A DNA stretch of 64,000 bases from Pyronema omphalodes (lineage: Eukaryota > Ascomycota > Pezizomycetes > Pezizales > Pyronemataceae). Each line of letters begins with the position of its first letter. The first letter of the stretch is position 1. The position numbers and the translations under genes are program-made. Location: contig JAJJXM010000026.1 in the NCBI GenBank assembly GCA_024516155.1, forward strand, positions 124,001 through 188,000, in the 5' to 3' direction. This document shows, piece after piece, positions 1 through 12,100 of this stretch. Under the pieces are notes generated by a model that saw only the letters and a list, made by a program, of their open reading frames with translations, was not told the origin of the DNA and ran no database searches.

Positions 1-458
1 TTATTGTTGTTATTGTTGTTATTGTTGTTATTGTTGTTATTGTTGTTATTGTTGTTATTGTTGTTATTGTTGTTATTGTTGTTATTGTTGTTATTGTTGT
101 TATTGTTGTTATTGTTGTTATTGTTGTTATTGTTGTTATTGTTGTTATTGTTGTTATTGTTGTTATTGTTGTTATTGTTGTTATTGTTGTTATTGTTGTT
201 ATTGTTGTTATTGTTGTTATTGTTGTTATTGTTGTTATTGTTGTTATTGTTGTTATTGTTGTTATTGTTGTTATTGTTGTTATTGTTGTTATTGTTGTTA
301 TTGTTGTTATTGTTGTTATTGTTGTTATTGTTGTTATTGTTGTTATTGTTGTTATTGTTGTTATTGTTGTTATTGTTGTTATTGTTGTTATTGTTGTTAT
401 TGTTGTTGTTATTGTTGTTATTGTTGTTATTGTTGTTATTGTTGTTATTGTTGTTATT
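1..458. repeat. 9-bp tandem array (TTATTGTTG)n
   Basis: About 50 near-perfect copies of TTATTGTTG run from the window edge to about 458, with one extra TTG near 404. The array may extend to the left beyond the window. One frame reads as a long polyleucine, but nothing suggests it is translated. Confidence 0.97.
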
Positions 459-908
459 AACTTTTTCTTCTAGGATCCGGAGACTTGCTGTTTGCTGTTT
501 GCTGTTTGCTGTTATTGTATGTATGTATCATGTATTATGTATTATGTATCATGTATTATGTATTATGTATCATGTATCATGTATTATGTATTATGCTTCA
601 GAGTCCAGTTTCCTTTGTGGTGAGTATCCCATAGTTCGTAAGTCTTTTTCATAGTTCTTTTTTTTTTACGTCCAAGCTGTAAGGAATTGTATCTAGCAGA
701 AAAAGAAAGAATTTTGGATCTGGATTTGGAGGTGGAGGAATATGGTATTATATGTATATATATGTATACATGCGTGATCTATCATCTCTCAATCTCTCAG
801 CCATTCCGAAGCTTCTACCCTGCAGACTTCTACCCCACCCCCCCACCACCCCACCACCCCACCACCCCACCCCCCCCACCCCCCCCCACCCCCAACCCCC
901 AATCCCCT
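459..908. other. Spacer with short repeats, downstream of TAH18
   Basis: No gene is seen. It holds four TGCTGTT units (about 485-513), a TATCATGTATTATG-type array (about 520-597) and a C/A-rich stretch of CCCCACCA-like units (about 833-905) that abuts the TAH18 stop codon and probably lies in its 3' UTR. Confidence 0.8.
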
Positions 909-2924
909 CTACCAAGTCTCCTGTCTATACCTCCCCCCCTTCTCCATCCCCTCAAGCCAAGCCCTAGCCTCCTCTCTCCTTAGTCCACCCTTTTCCGCAA
1001 CCTCCATCAAAGCCTCTCTAACCGCCTGCGGCATTCTCCCAGAGCTTCCACAAACATAAACCGCACCCTCCTTGACACCCAAAGCATCCCAAATTTCTCT
1101 AGCCTGTTCCCTAATCACAGTTTGTACATAACGTTTCTGTTTCTGATCTCTGGAGAAAGCTGTATATAGTTTTAAAAGACCTTTTTGTTGTAGGCTTTCC
1201 AGTTCAGATTGGAAGAAATAGTCGCTGGTGCGGTTTCGTGAGCCGAAGATTAGGATGTTGGTACCCATTAATTTGGGGGGTTGGGATGATGATGAGCTTG
1301 AGAAGGAGGAGGAGGAGGAGGATAATGCAATACGATGCTGCAATAAATTCCTCATTGGAGCCAACCCTGTTCCTGGTGCGATCATAACAACAGGTTTCTC
1401 CAATTCCCATTCCGGCATCAAAGTCTTCGAAGGCTGTGAAGCCAGCAAACCACCATTATGAAACACAACATTCAGTTCATCCTCCTCTTTTAGCGCCGCA
1501 AGAAATCTTGTACAAACTCCTTCCCTGATTCTTTTGATGATAGTTTTATACCTGACTATCGCTACTAACAACTCCACCTGTTTCGGGTTTACCAAGCTGG
1601 AGGATGCAATGCTGAAATGTCGTTCTCGGAGCCGTGGAACAAGTTCTAATAACCGGTCTAATCCTATCTGAATGGTGTTGAATTCTTGGAGAACTTCCAG
1701 AAGTGAACGTCGTGGTCGGGTTGTGTAGTCGTATAATTCTTCTACCCATTGAGGATCGGCGAATTCTGATAATCGCTCGGCGTGCGTGGGATCGGTAGTT
1801 AAAGAGGAGGCTAGGAGGAAGAAACTTCGACGCGGAATGGCGGTGATGTCGAGATGGTGTGTGAGGAGCGTTCGGAGGGTTAATGGTTCTACGGGAGTGC
1901 TGATGGGACACGGGGGAATGGCATCGGGTGATAAAGATGGGTGTGGCAGAAGACGTAGGGGACGGTCCGCAACGTCGGTCCAGGATTGGAGCTCCAGGAA
2001 GTGGTTGACGTCTTCCGGGAAGTTTTTGGGGAGGATGGAAAGTGTGTCACCGGGTTGCCAGGAGATTGGGAGAGGGAGGGATAGACAGATATGTCGGACG
2101 TCTTGGAAGTGAGATTCCGGGGTAAGCCTGGTATTAGCGGAGACAGTGGCGAGTATATTGCCTGGCCTGGGAGCATGGAGAAGCTCTGCAGGAATGGGAG
2201 GGAGGGGATGTGCGGGGTTTGGTTTCGGCTTTGAGGGAGAGATACCATTGGAAGTACCATTCGTTGTAGAAGTACCATTCGTGGTGCCGTTCGATACCCC
2301 GTTTGTTGGAATTATCGGGTCCTCGTCTGCGAATTCCACAATCCATTTCGGCGGTAATAGTACCTCTTCCGGAATCTCCTCCTTTCCTAGAGGAATTGGA
2401 TATTTAACCCTCAACGCATTTCTAAGCTCTTCTACCCAGTATGCAAATGCTCCATCGATACCCTCATCCCCACTTTGATCTCCTTCCCCTCTTCCTAGCA
2501 CCTCCTTTGCTCCCAGCTGCAATAATCTCCTCCCAACCTTTCTTCCTGCCCAGCAAAATTTTGGATATGTCGAGTCTCCTAAGCAAAAAACGGCAAAGTT
2601 CAACCTCTCCAACCAATTTGGCGGCAACTTCTTCCTCAATAGGTTTCGCCAGAAGAGTTTCGCATTATCGGGAATCTCGCCTTGGCCAGTAGTGGAGATT
2701 ATGAAGAAGACCAAGTCGTGAGAAGGCAAGGAGGAGAACGGAGTGAATTCGTCGCAACTATGGCAGGTAACGGTGAAGAGGTGACGTTGGAGAACGTTCG
2801 ATAGTTGGAGCGAGAGGTCTTCGGCAGTACCGGTTTGAGAGGCGTAGAGAACGAGAGCCTTGCGCCGAAGCGGTGAGGGAGGTAGAATCCGGTAGGTTTT
2901 CGTGGGGGCGGTAGCGGAGGCCAT
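909..2924 (-). CDS. TAH18: NADPH-dependent diflavin oxidoreductase (TAH18/NDOR1)
   Basis: Single-exon gene of 671 residues. In this family the protein passes electrons from NADPH through FAD and FMN to Dre2/anamorsin, starting cytosolic Fe-S cluster assembly. Domains seen: an N-terminal flavodoxin/FMN domain (residues about 22-175, with YASQTGTAEDLS at 27, STTGQGEIPDN at 77 and CLGDSTYPKF at 114); a linker with repeated NGT/NGS units (207-227); a cytochrome-P450-reductase-like FAD domain (about 250-470, RHFSIASS at 435); and an NADPH domain (APGTGLAPMR at 515, FGSRNRTSDYFF at 560, YVCGSSGRMP at 623). A polyserine insert (about 535-547) lies in the NADPH domain. The protein ends in Trp, as is common for ferredoxin-NADP reductase-like proteins. 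The length is only slightly above the usual 600-650. The start at 2924 fits because the flavodoxin domain begins soon after. It is divergent from sconB, with 1.26 kb between them. Confidence 0.95.
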   Translation of the reverse strand: MASATAPTKTYRILPPSPLRRKALVLYASQTGTAEDLSLQLSNVLQRHLFTVTCHSCDEFTPFSSLPSHDLVFFIISTTGQGEIPDNAKLFWRNLLRKKLPPNWLERLNFAVFCLGDSTYPKFCWAGRKVGRRLLQLGAKEVLGRGEGDQSGDEGIDGAFAYWVEELRNALRVKYPIPLGKEEIPEEVLLPPKWIVEFADEDPIIPTNGVSNGTTNGTSTTNGTSNGISPSKPKPNPAHPLPPIPAELLHAPRPGNILATVSANTRLTPESHFQDVRHICLSLPLPISWQPGDTLSILPKNFPEDVNHFLELQSWTDVADRPLRLLPHPSLSPDAIPPCPISTPVEPLTLRTLLTHHLDITAIPRRSFFLLASSLTTDPTHAERLSEFADPQWVEELYDYTTRPRRSLLEVLQEFNTIQIGLDRLLELVPRLRERHFSIASSSLVNPKQVELLVAIVRYKTIIKRIREGVCTRFLAALKEEDELNVVFHNGGLLASQPSKTLMPEWELEKPVVMIAPGTGLAPMRNLLQHRIALSSSSSSFSSSSSSQPPKLMGTNILIFGSRNRTSDYFFQSELESLQQKGLLKLYTAFSRDQKQKRYVQTVIREQAREIWDALGVKEGAVYVCGSSGRMPQAVREALMEVAEKGGLRREEARAWLEGMEKGGRYRQETW

Positions 2925-4181
2925 CGCAGGGTGGGTTGTGGTACTTGCGCGCTTTATAATTTGCTGCTTCGATGAGTCTCAAAATGTTTGCGCTTCGTGC
3001 TTTTCTGTTTCGATGCGCTTCACTTTGCTCGTTCAAATATCGGGTAATAGGTGGTGGTGGTGCTGGGGTTTTGGCTGTCGAGGTTGATGTTTCATTCCGT
3101 CGTGTGTCTGGGTCGACGTTCAAATCAAGGTCGTCGGAGTTTGACTTTGGGGGTTATGGTAACTCACGTTACAAGGTGGGGGATGGTGGGGTACTTAGGC
3201 AACGCACCCAAGAAATTTCGATGAGGCGCTGAGAGTCTTTCGTATCAGATGCCGAGACGGCTACACACGGATAGAACGAATGAGAGGATGTGACTGGCTG
3301 GAATATGTATTTGTTTGAAGTTTATTTGTGTACATTCGTTTGTTACACATGAATATTCTCATCGAACGCAGATGCGTCTTCTCACGTGCAGATGAAGAAA
3401 TGACTGTGGCTAATGTCGTGATTGAATGCCAAGCACTCTCCACAATTACAACCGATTGTGGCTAATGTCGTGATCGATCACTCCAAGATTTGCCATGTAC
3501 AGCCGCAACCCTCTACATATTTCCACTGTTCAAGCTGAATTAAATGCCTTTTTTTCCAATTCTCGGTGTTTATGTAATCCACCGTCCTTCCAAGCCAGCT
3601 TTCTTCCGCTGGGTCCCTGGACACCTCTCTGGTACTATCTTTATGCATCCCCCATCGCTCGGCCGCCCCTGCCTAACTTCCTGTCCGGTGTCGCCATCCT
3701 TAGCCTGGATTATGAGCTGCACTATCGCTTGCTTCAGCACAGTAAAAGATCGTGAAGAGAAACATATATAAAGACAAAGCCCGGAAATGGGGAATTCACC
3801 GTGTACTCGGTATAATCAGCCTGTACTCGGTGTATTCAGCGTCAACACTTGTCATTCTCAAGGTTCCTTACTTTGTCGACGCCATCACCGACTGCCGTGT
3901 CTGCCCGCCTTCTCCGCCGCCGAAAATCCTCCGCCCACCCCATCTCAAAACTTCCTCTTCAGCTGAATTTACTCCGATGGTCCGATAAACACAACTTTGT
4001 CTGTATTTTCACTACGGCGACCACTACTTTCGATTATCAGATCCGATTATCCAAAGAATTGCGACTCAGTTCTCGCTGTCTGCAGACTTTCCATCCTTCA
4101 GCGAAATACCCAGTTCAGCTATCCCCCCCGCGTGACAGCAACCCGACCTGCGTGACAAGGGCCCGAGCCAACCAGCCAACG
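2925..4181. other. Divergent intergenic region TAH18/sconB
   Basis: It must contain both promoters and the sconB 5' leader. No convincing protein is seen. There are two short direct repeats: GTGGCTAATGTCGTGAT at 3406-3422 and 3458-3474, and TGTACTCGGT at 3802 and 3822. The reading frame of sconB stays open upstream to 3849, but the family homology starts after the ATG at 4182. Confidence 0.7.
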
Positions 4182-6500
4182 ATGCCTATGTCTATGCCCA
4201 ACAGCCCAGACACGAGACGACGTTCACCGCGCCTTCAGTCCGTCTCCCCGAGAAGAAATATTTCAAATTCTACAACCTGCGACCCCAGACCGACAAAACG
4301 AAAGAGAAGCTCTGGTTTAGGCAAACAGAAATCCGTTGCCGTGGAAACCACAGCCATGGACTGTGACAACCCCGAGCTCTCTGCCGAACTCGCCACCGAG
4401 ACGAAGGAATCTGTTAAACGCGACATTGCTCCCTTTCTGACAAGACACATTCCCTCTCAGTATGCTCCTCAGGGAACACCAGAACAACGCGAGCAGCAGA
4501 AGAATGCTGGTCAGACTTCAAACACTTCATTTTGCTACCGCCACCGGCCAGATCTGAAATGTAGACGTCCGGCAGATGAACCAACAATGGAACAGCTGCA
4601 AAGTGTCTGTCCTACCTCCAAACGTTAATGAAGATAAGCTGACGTATATATCCAGAGCATGGACTCTCTACCAGATGCCGACCGACAAGCTGTGACACAT
4701 GTTTGGTCGCTCTACTCTGTCGCACCCGCTCCAATCCGTCGAATGATGCTTCAGGGCATTCTACAAGCATCATGCTTTTCCCAATTATCTTATCTTTCTA
4801 CCGAGATTCGCGAACTAATAAGAATCGACTTTATTTCAACTCTTCCTGTTGAAATCTCCTTCAGGATTTTATCTTACCTAGACACCAACTCTCTATGCCG
4901 TGCCGCACAGGTATCAAGAAATTGGCGAGCTCTAGCAGATGACGATGTTGTCTGGCACAAGATGTGTCAACAGCATATCGATCGAAAGTGTACGAAATGT
5001 GGATGGGGTATTCCATTGATGGAGAGGAAGCGGCTACGAGCAACAGCAAAGCAAATGGCAATGCGAGCCAAAGATCCTACTTTATTCACTGCTGCAATAA
5101 CAACAGGCGATGCGACCGATTCAAGTAGTCTTAATATCAATCGCAAGCGAACAGCCGAAACCGATGAAACTTCAACGGAAGGCGGTCGCAGTACCTCACC
5201 AAAACGCCCCTGCCAGTCCACGATATCCGGCTCTGCTGAGGCATCATCTTCCGCAGTCCTCCCACCACCTCCAAGACCCCCTCAGACTCTCCCATGGAAA
5301 ACTGTTTTCTCCGACCGCTTCAAAGTTGAAGCCAACTGGCGCCGCGGCCGTTGTAATCAACAGATCTTTGCGGGACATACTGACGGGGTGATGTGTGTAC
5401 AATTTGATGACGCTATCCTAGCAACCGGAAGTTACGACACTACTATTAAAATCTGGGATCTTGCAACCGGGAAAGAGATTCGAACTCTCGTCGGCCATAC
5501 CCAAGGAGTTCGTTGTCTACAGTTTGATAACAAAAAGCTCATCTCTGGCTCAATGGATGGTCATATTCGAATCTGGAACTATCACACAGGAGAATGTCTA
5601 TCCGTGCTTAGTGGGCACAATGGAGGAATTCTTTCACTACATTTTGACAATACATTACTAGTATCAGGCTCAACAGACCACACCATCAAAGTCTGGAATT
5701 TCGCAGACAAAAACTGCTACTCACTACGAGGTCACACAGACTGGGTCAACTCGGTACGAATCGACACCGACAGTCGAACCGTTTTTTCAGCATCCGATGA
5801 TTCCACCATTAAAATGTGGGATCTCGACACCCGAAGTCTCATCAAGACCTTCACCGGTAAAGACGGCCATGTCGGCCACGTTCAACAAGTCATCCCCATC
5901 AGTCTCCCCACCTACCAAAAGCCCGAACCCAGCACATCCCGCGGCGTCTCCCCCGTCAGCGGACCCGGAGGCAGCAACACCAGCGTCGGAGGAATCAGCA
6001 CCATCGGCCTAGCTAGTAACGCCCGACCATCTACCCTTCCCCCCGCCAGCCCCCCCGCACCCTCTGCTTCCCTGTCAACCTCTCTCCCTATGGATACCAC
6101 TGAACTCGAAGCCGACCCCTCCCTCGTTGCTTCCGTCTTCTCGAACCCCTCCCGTCCTCCGCCTCCTCATATGCTCATCACAGCTTCCTTAGACGGAACA
6201 GTAAAATTCTGGGATGTTCCAACGGGTGCTTGTACTAACACCCTATTTGGTCATATTGAAGGAGTCTGGGCGGTTGCGGCGGATACGTTGAGGGTTGTGT
6301 CGGGTGCTCAGGATTCTATGGTTAAGGTTTGGGATGTTAATACTGGCGCTTGTCAGAGGACTATTACGGGCCATGCTGGGCCGGTTACGTGTGTGGGTTT
6401 GAGTGATTCGAGAATGGTTACTGGGGGTGATGATGGCGTTGTTAGGGGGTATTTGTTTAGGTGTGAGAGAGAAGAGGAGGGGATTGTCGGGGAGCAATAG
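4182..6500 (+). CDS. sconB: SCF F-box/WD40 sulfur controller (SconB/MET30)
   Basis: Two exons, 4182-4604 and 4656-6500 (755 residues). The phase-0 intron has a weak GTCTGT donor, a CTGAC branch site and a TCCAG acceptor. This is the substrate-recognition subunit of the SCF ubiquitin ligase that in fungi targets the sulfur activator (MetR/Met4) when sulfur is plentiful. Exon 1 carries the conserved [12 protein letters not shown] segment and a basic stretch TKRKRS. The F-box is at about residues 195-245 ([20 protein letters not shown]), followed by the typical [12 protein letters not shown]. Seven WD40 blades follow, marked by GHTDGV, GHTQGV, GHNGGI, GHTDWV, GHVQQV, GHIEGV and GHAGPV. A proline/serine-rich insert of about 85 residues separates blades 5 and 6, as I recall for other SconB proteins. 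The start at 4182 is chosen because the upstream frame resembles nothing in the family. Main doubt: the exact donor site. Confidence 0.9.
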
Positions 6501-7150
6501 AGGGGAGCAGTAGAGAGATGTATTTGAAGGAGGGGGAAGGAGGAGTAGGGAAGGAAGGTCGACGGAATGCAACAGTAATACACGACTGTAGTAAGCAAAT
6601 AGGCGGCCACCTACAAGATGAAAGTCGAAAGCCGACAGGAGTCCATATATGTTTCAGGTGAAAGGTAAAGGGAATCATCCATCATATTTTTTTTTCTGGA
6701 GTTTTTTTTTTCTTTTTTTCTTTTCTTTGTTTCCTTTGTTTTGATAAGGATTTGATTTGTTACTAGCTAGCAATATAGCGAGATAGCGAGATAGCGAGAT
6801 TCGTTGGGTTGCTTGGAGTTTTGGGAGTTTTTTTCTTTTCTTTTGATTGTAGTTGGATTAGTTGGATAGTTGGGTGGATGGCAGAATTTGATTTTGTACT
6901 TTATGTTTTATTGGTATGAAGTATGAAGTATGAGTTATTGATAAACCTCGACAATTTTGAAACCTTGTTGTCTGTGTTTTTGTTTTTGTTTTTATTTTTT
7001 TGATGCTGTGATGCCTTGAAGTGATTGTTGATGATGATTGATTTTTATGCATGAAGGATGGTGCATCCATCCTCCATCCTCCATCCTCCATTAGCCCGTG
7101 AAAACCGTAATTTTCTGAACCCAAGATTTGATTTGATTTGATTTAATTTG

Positions 7151-7196
7151 ATTTTCCTGAACGTTCCCAACCTTAAAGTTACGACATATACCACAG
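7151..7196 (+). repeat. Dispersed 46-bp repeat, copy 1
   Basis: Shares 39 of 46 bases with 15939-15984 in the same orientation. The core GAACGTTCCCAACCTTAA is identical. Six of the seven differences are transitions. Confidence 0.75.
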
Positions 7197-7654
7197 TCTA
7201 GAGAAATTTCGAGGCTTCTTTAGCTTAGCTGTTACCTTAGAGTCTCACTGGGATCCGCCCCAGAGCGTATTTCATTTCTTGGGCCTGTTGCCACCTCTCT
7301 TCCTCCTGCTGGTTTTCATTCTCGTCGTTACATTTTTGGGGCCCTGTTTGCTCCTTTTTTCCTACTCGATACTTCTCACCCTGTTATTTCGTTCCCTACC
7401 TCTGCTCTCCTTTTCTCTTCAATCCTCACCTCTCTACTTCAATCCTGTCTGCTTCTCTCCTCTTCTCTCTGCTTCTCTCTGCTCTGCTCTGCTCAATTAC
7501 ACTGGTCTCCGCTCATTTTTCTCTACTCTCTATACATACCTCTTCACTCCACCTCTCCCTTCGCCCCTCGACTTTTACCCCTGCTTTTCAGACCTCTCTT
7601 TTCGCCTCTTTATTCAGCTTTAGAAAATTTTTATCTCATCTTTTCATCTTCCTG

Positions 7655-7760
7655 GGTAGCATAGTAGCATAGTAGCATAGTAGCATAGTAGCATAGTAGC
7701 ATAGTAGTATAGTAGCATAGTAGCATAGTAGCATCGTAGCATAGTAACCGAGTAGCAAGT
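7655..7760. repeat. 8-bp tandem array (GTAGCATA)n
   Basis: About eleven GTAGCATA units, with a few point changes (GTAGTATA, GTAGCATC), decay into GTAACCGA units at the right end. Confidence 0.93.
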
Positions 7761-8090
7761 AACCGAGTAATTTGATTATGGATATATATGCACAATTTCC
7801 GCACAATATATGCGGTCCAAGCTATAGCCTATGAACCGCAGTCCAATCCAGTGATAAGAATATAAGACTATAAGACCAGGAACAGCTGTCTTTGATGTAC
7901 CATGGGCCATGGCCGGGGGCGGGGTCATGTGCTGCTGCAAACGATAGCTATTTACTACAACCCGTGATATTTTTCGGGGAAAGAACATGATGCGATGCAT
8001 TAATGGAAGCTGGGTATAAGACAAGATGGCTGCGTAGGCGGTGTTTGGGGCTTGGAATTTGGGTGGAGAGAAGGTAAGTATGCATTGGAA

Positions 8091-8343
8091 ATGAGAGATG
8101 GGAGAGATGGGAGAGATGGGAGAGATGGGAGAGATGGGAGAGATGGGAGAGATGGGAGAGATGGGAGAGATGGGAGAGATGGGAGAGATGGGAGAGATGG
8201 GAGAGATGGGAGAGATGGGAGAGATGGGAGAGATGTGAGAGATATGATAGATATGATAGATATGAGAGATATGATAGATAGGATAGATATGATAGATATG
8301 ATAGATATGATAGATATGATAGATATGATAGATATGATAGATA
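8091..8343. repeat. 9-bp array, two unit types
   Basis: About fifteen GGGAGAGAT units (8098-8235) pass into about twelve ATGATAGAT/ATGAGAGAT units (8236-8343). Every frame is open on one or both strands, producing artificial RDG, SPI and HLS repeat peptides. I do not treat these as genes. Confidence 0.95.
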
Positions 8344-9167
8344 TTTCTTCGAAAATTCTTTGAAAATTCTTTGACATATGTTGTCACATACCATGATATT
8401 AATACATTACTTTCACTCAACAATTCGGAATAAGGATGTTGTATCTATTTTTTTTCCATACTACCGAGGCTGGTATAGTAGATAATATATACCACATAAC
8501 ACCGGGAATGGTCTACGCCCAGAAAGAGGAATTACCTGTAGCGGTGTTAGATAGTAAATTCCAGCAAGAGACTGATTTATGGTATTGAGTGAGTACAGAG
8601 AGAGCTGCTTAGGATGAAAGAGGATTAATTCCGGTTGTATTCCTGACAGATTGATTCAAAAAAATTTGCGTCAAACAATGATACCGCCACTATATCACTT
8701 TGATTTCCAAAACTGTGATAAAAGAAAAATAGGAAAAATTCATGGTATCAAAAAGCATAAACGAAGCAAAGGACATCAGTTACACCAACAACTATACATG
8801 ATCCCTTCCTCAAGTGAGAAAAAACTGACGAAACGAAAACAAAACATTCTTCCACCAACCCCGTGTTTATTCCTCCTCTTTCAGGTTGCTATACCCCTAC
8901 CAACTCTTTCCAAATTTCTGTAACTCATAAGCGAAGCGTGTCCAACATAAGAAATAGTGGGAAATACAAAAGTAGCAAAACTGCGTACAACGAGAAAGAA
9001 TTCAAAATGCGGTCCCTGTCCTCACATGTATTCCATTCTTAGAAGCCAAAATATCCACCGTGGAGAAACAACTTCGTGATGTCGTTAGATGCTGGTATCC
9101 AGTTTAAATGAATCTTCCGACACCGAATTCCTTCGCACACTGATAGCGATGGCTGCAAGGAGCAGCT

Positions 9168-12100
9168 TCATAACTCGGAGCCGTGTAATAATACCATTAA
9201 CGACGGTAATTGACTACCGTGGCCTTCGGATTCGCTATCGGTAACATGAAGCTCGGGGAGCTCCAAAACCGAATCAAAGCTGACTGAGGATGACATTGAT
9301 GCCGCTGATGAACAATCAGCATCCTGGGATCTGGTGTGGGTAAAATCAAACTCGGTGAGCAGCTGTTTTAAAGCGCGACGAGCAAGCTCGTCCTCAGCTC
9401 TATATCTTCTTCTAATCAAATCGGCCATGCGTCCGCTGTCGCTTTTATAATCCCGGAACAGCTCTACAATTGATTCATGGCCGTTCTTGGATGCCAATGA
9501 AAACGCCGTTTCATCAAAATCATTCCGAGAAAAGATGTCGATATTGTTGGCCTGGAGGAGCACCTTCACAACTGATTCGTGTCCATTTTCGGAAGCCCAG
9601 GACAACGCAGTATAGCCTTTTTTGTCTTTCGAGTTAATGTAAATACCATCGGCTTGGAGGAGCAGCTTCACAACTCGATCGTGGCCGCCCCGAGATGCCA
9701 TCAACAATGCTGTTTGACCATCATGGACCTCGGAGTTGATGTTGATACAGCCAGCCTGGAGAAGCAACTTCACAACTTGATCATGTCCATTTTGGGATGC
9801 CCAGGAGAATGCAGTACAGCCATTTTTGTCTTTCGAGTTGATTTCAACACTGTCAGCCTGGAGGAGCAGCTTCACAATTGATCCGTGTCCATTTCGGGAT
9901 GCCCAGCACAACGCAGTGCAGCCATTTTCGTCTTTCGAGTTAATTTCAATACTGCCAGCCTGGAGGAGCAGCTTCACAATTGATCCGTATCCATGTAAGG
10001 ATGCCAGTGACAACGCTTTTAGACCAGAATTGTCCTTGGAGTTAATGTCGACACCATCAGCCTGGAGCAGTAGGTTGACAACTGAATCGTGACCTTTTAG
10101 GCATGCCCATGACAACGCTGTTCGAAGAAAACGGTCCTGGGAGTTGATTTCAATACTATCGGCCTGAAGGAGCAGCTTCACAATTTCATCGTGACCCATT
10201 GCGGATGCCGATGACAACGCAGAGCGACCATTTCTGTCTTTCGAGTTGATTTCAATACTGTCAGCCTGGAGGAGCAGCTTCACAACTGAATCGTGGCCAT
10301 GTAAGGATGCTAGTGACAACGCTTTTTGACCAGCATCGTCCCGGGAGTTAATATCGACACCATCAGCCTGGAGCAGTAGTTTGACAACTGAATCGTGTCC
10401 CTTTAGGCATGCCCATGACAACGCTGTTCGCAGAAAACGATCGTGGGAGTTGATATCAATACTATCAGCCTGAATGAGCTGCTTCACAATCGAATCATGA
10501 CCCATGGAGGACGCCCACGATAACGCAGTTAGGCCATTACAATCTGCTTGGTTGACATCAATACGCCTCTCCAACAGCATACGCACAATGCCATCCTGCC
10601 CAATCCTGGATGCTTGTAACAACATTGTACTACCGCCTAATCTGGTGTTAAAATCAATGGCTTGGTCTGACGCTTCGAGGAAACTGCGGAAAACATTCTC
10701 CAAGCCACAGCTGACGGCAAACTGTAAGCGAAAATGCATTCGGTTTGTTGTAATGTATCCATTCTTTCCACTATGGATCTGCTCACGCCATCCATTAAAC
10801 GGCGATAGGAATGCCGAACGATATCCTGTCGAAATGCAATTGATATTTATTCTATTTTGAAAGTGTGCATTAATCATTTCAGCTGCGCATCCACCCTGGT
10901 CGCGCAAGTGGTGCCCGAAGTTGTTGGTAGCATAATCCAGAAGACAAAAGGTCCTCCGACGGAGAACCTTTATATCCTCGCTAACCTTTTGTTGCACCGT
11001 ATCTATCTCGTGTTGATCGTCGTTGAAGAGCATATATCGCAAGCATGTGTATGCTATCTCGTTATGACCGTCCTGGAATATTTCGCCGTCCTCATATAGT
11101 TGCGTCAGGAAGTCATGGAGGGATTTGTGCACCAGTCGCACAGTGGAAGTCTCTTCATCAATAATGATCAGACCAAGACACCAATCCATCAGTGATTTCT
11201 CTGAAGGAAAGTTGTCCCAATCGAGTGTCTTATCGTATACCAGTGGTAGATGTCCACCTTGCATTTTTCCGGGATCAATCGTGATGGAGAGTGCATGGCG
11301 TAACTCTTCGACGGTTAATGGTCGTGTGGCGAGAAATGTCCACTTGAGAACTTCCATGGCTTGTTTAGATCTTTGAGATTTCTGATTTTTAATCCTGGCG
11401 ATCGTACTTTCAAACGCAGTTTCAAGTTTGGTTGGCATATTATAAAGGGTGCTACGTCTTGTGCTGATGGTTGTTTCGTCCAATACGGTCTGAATTTGTA
11501 GAGCAGCCAGTAGGAACCTAATTTGTACTCATGCATTAGCTATTTACTATTACCATTACCCACAACCATAAAACACATCAAATGCATCCACAACTAAGTT
11601 ATAGAATGGTTCAGAAACTCACATTCCATCAGAGTTAGCCACAATCGTGTCAAGAATTTCGCTTCTGAGCTTCTCATTCATACAGTCGCCATTCTCGTCA
11701 ATGTCAATCTCATGGGAGATATATATCCTTATGTCCTCCGGTTGTGCCTTCAAACATATGTGATCGAGAGGGCCGAGTCTGGAATATCGGTTCATAAGTT
11801 CCTTCCACTTGATGTGTGGTCTAGATGTGAAGAATATGCGGATTACAGTTGGTTGTCTGCATTCACTCGACACCTTGGCCAGGGATTGTATGAAATCTCT
11901 CCTGTGTCGCTCATTACACTCGTCTAACGCATCAATGCACACATAAAACCTTCGCAGATGCTTGACGGTTTTACCCAATAGTCGACATGCTTCTCCTAGA
12001 TTAAGACTCTTCTGCTCGTTAAGACGCTCTTTCAACGTTGAGATGATATCCGAAGGTAATAGCCTCGCCTTGTTGAGTGTAGCGATGACTTGGTTCAAAA

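Larger units (their letters stand above)
6501..9167. other. Convergent spacer, sconB to NLR
   Basis: 2.7 kb with no supported gene. It contains T-rich stretches (6685-6735), three AGCGAGAT units (near 6776-6800), a pyrimidine-rich strand bias (about 7270-7622), a copy of a dispersed repeat (7151-7196), an 8-bp array (7655-7760) and a 9-bp array (8091-8343). The 3' UTRs of both flanking genes lie here. Confidence 0.7.

Noticed and set aside
4..654. Long polyleucine reading frame
   Set aside because: It is only the 9-bp TTATTGTTG array read in one frame; no upstream gene signal or non-repeat domain.
7776..8423. Reading frames with IYH, SPI, HLS or RDG repeats on both strands
   Set aside because: All arise from the 9-bp microsatellite; all frames are open at once, which indicates repeat composition, not selection.
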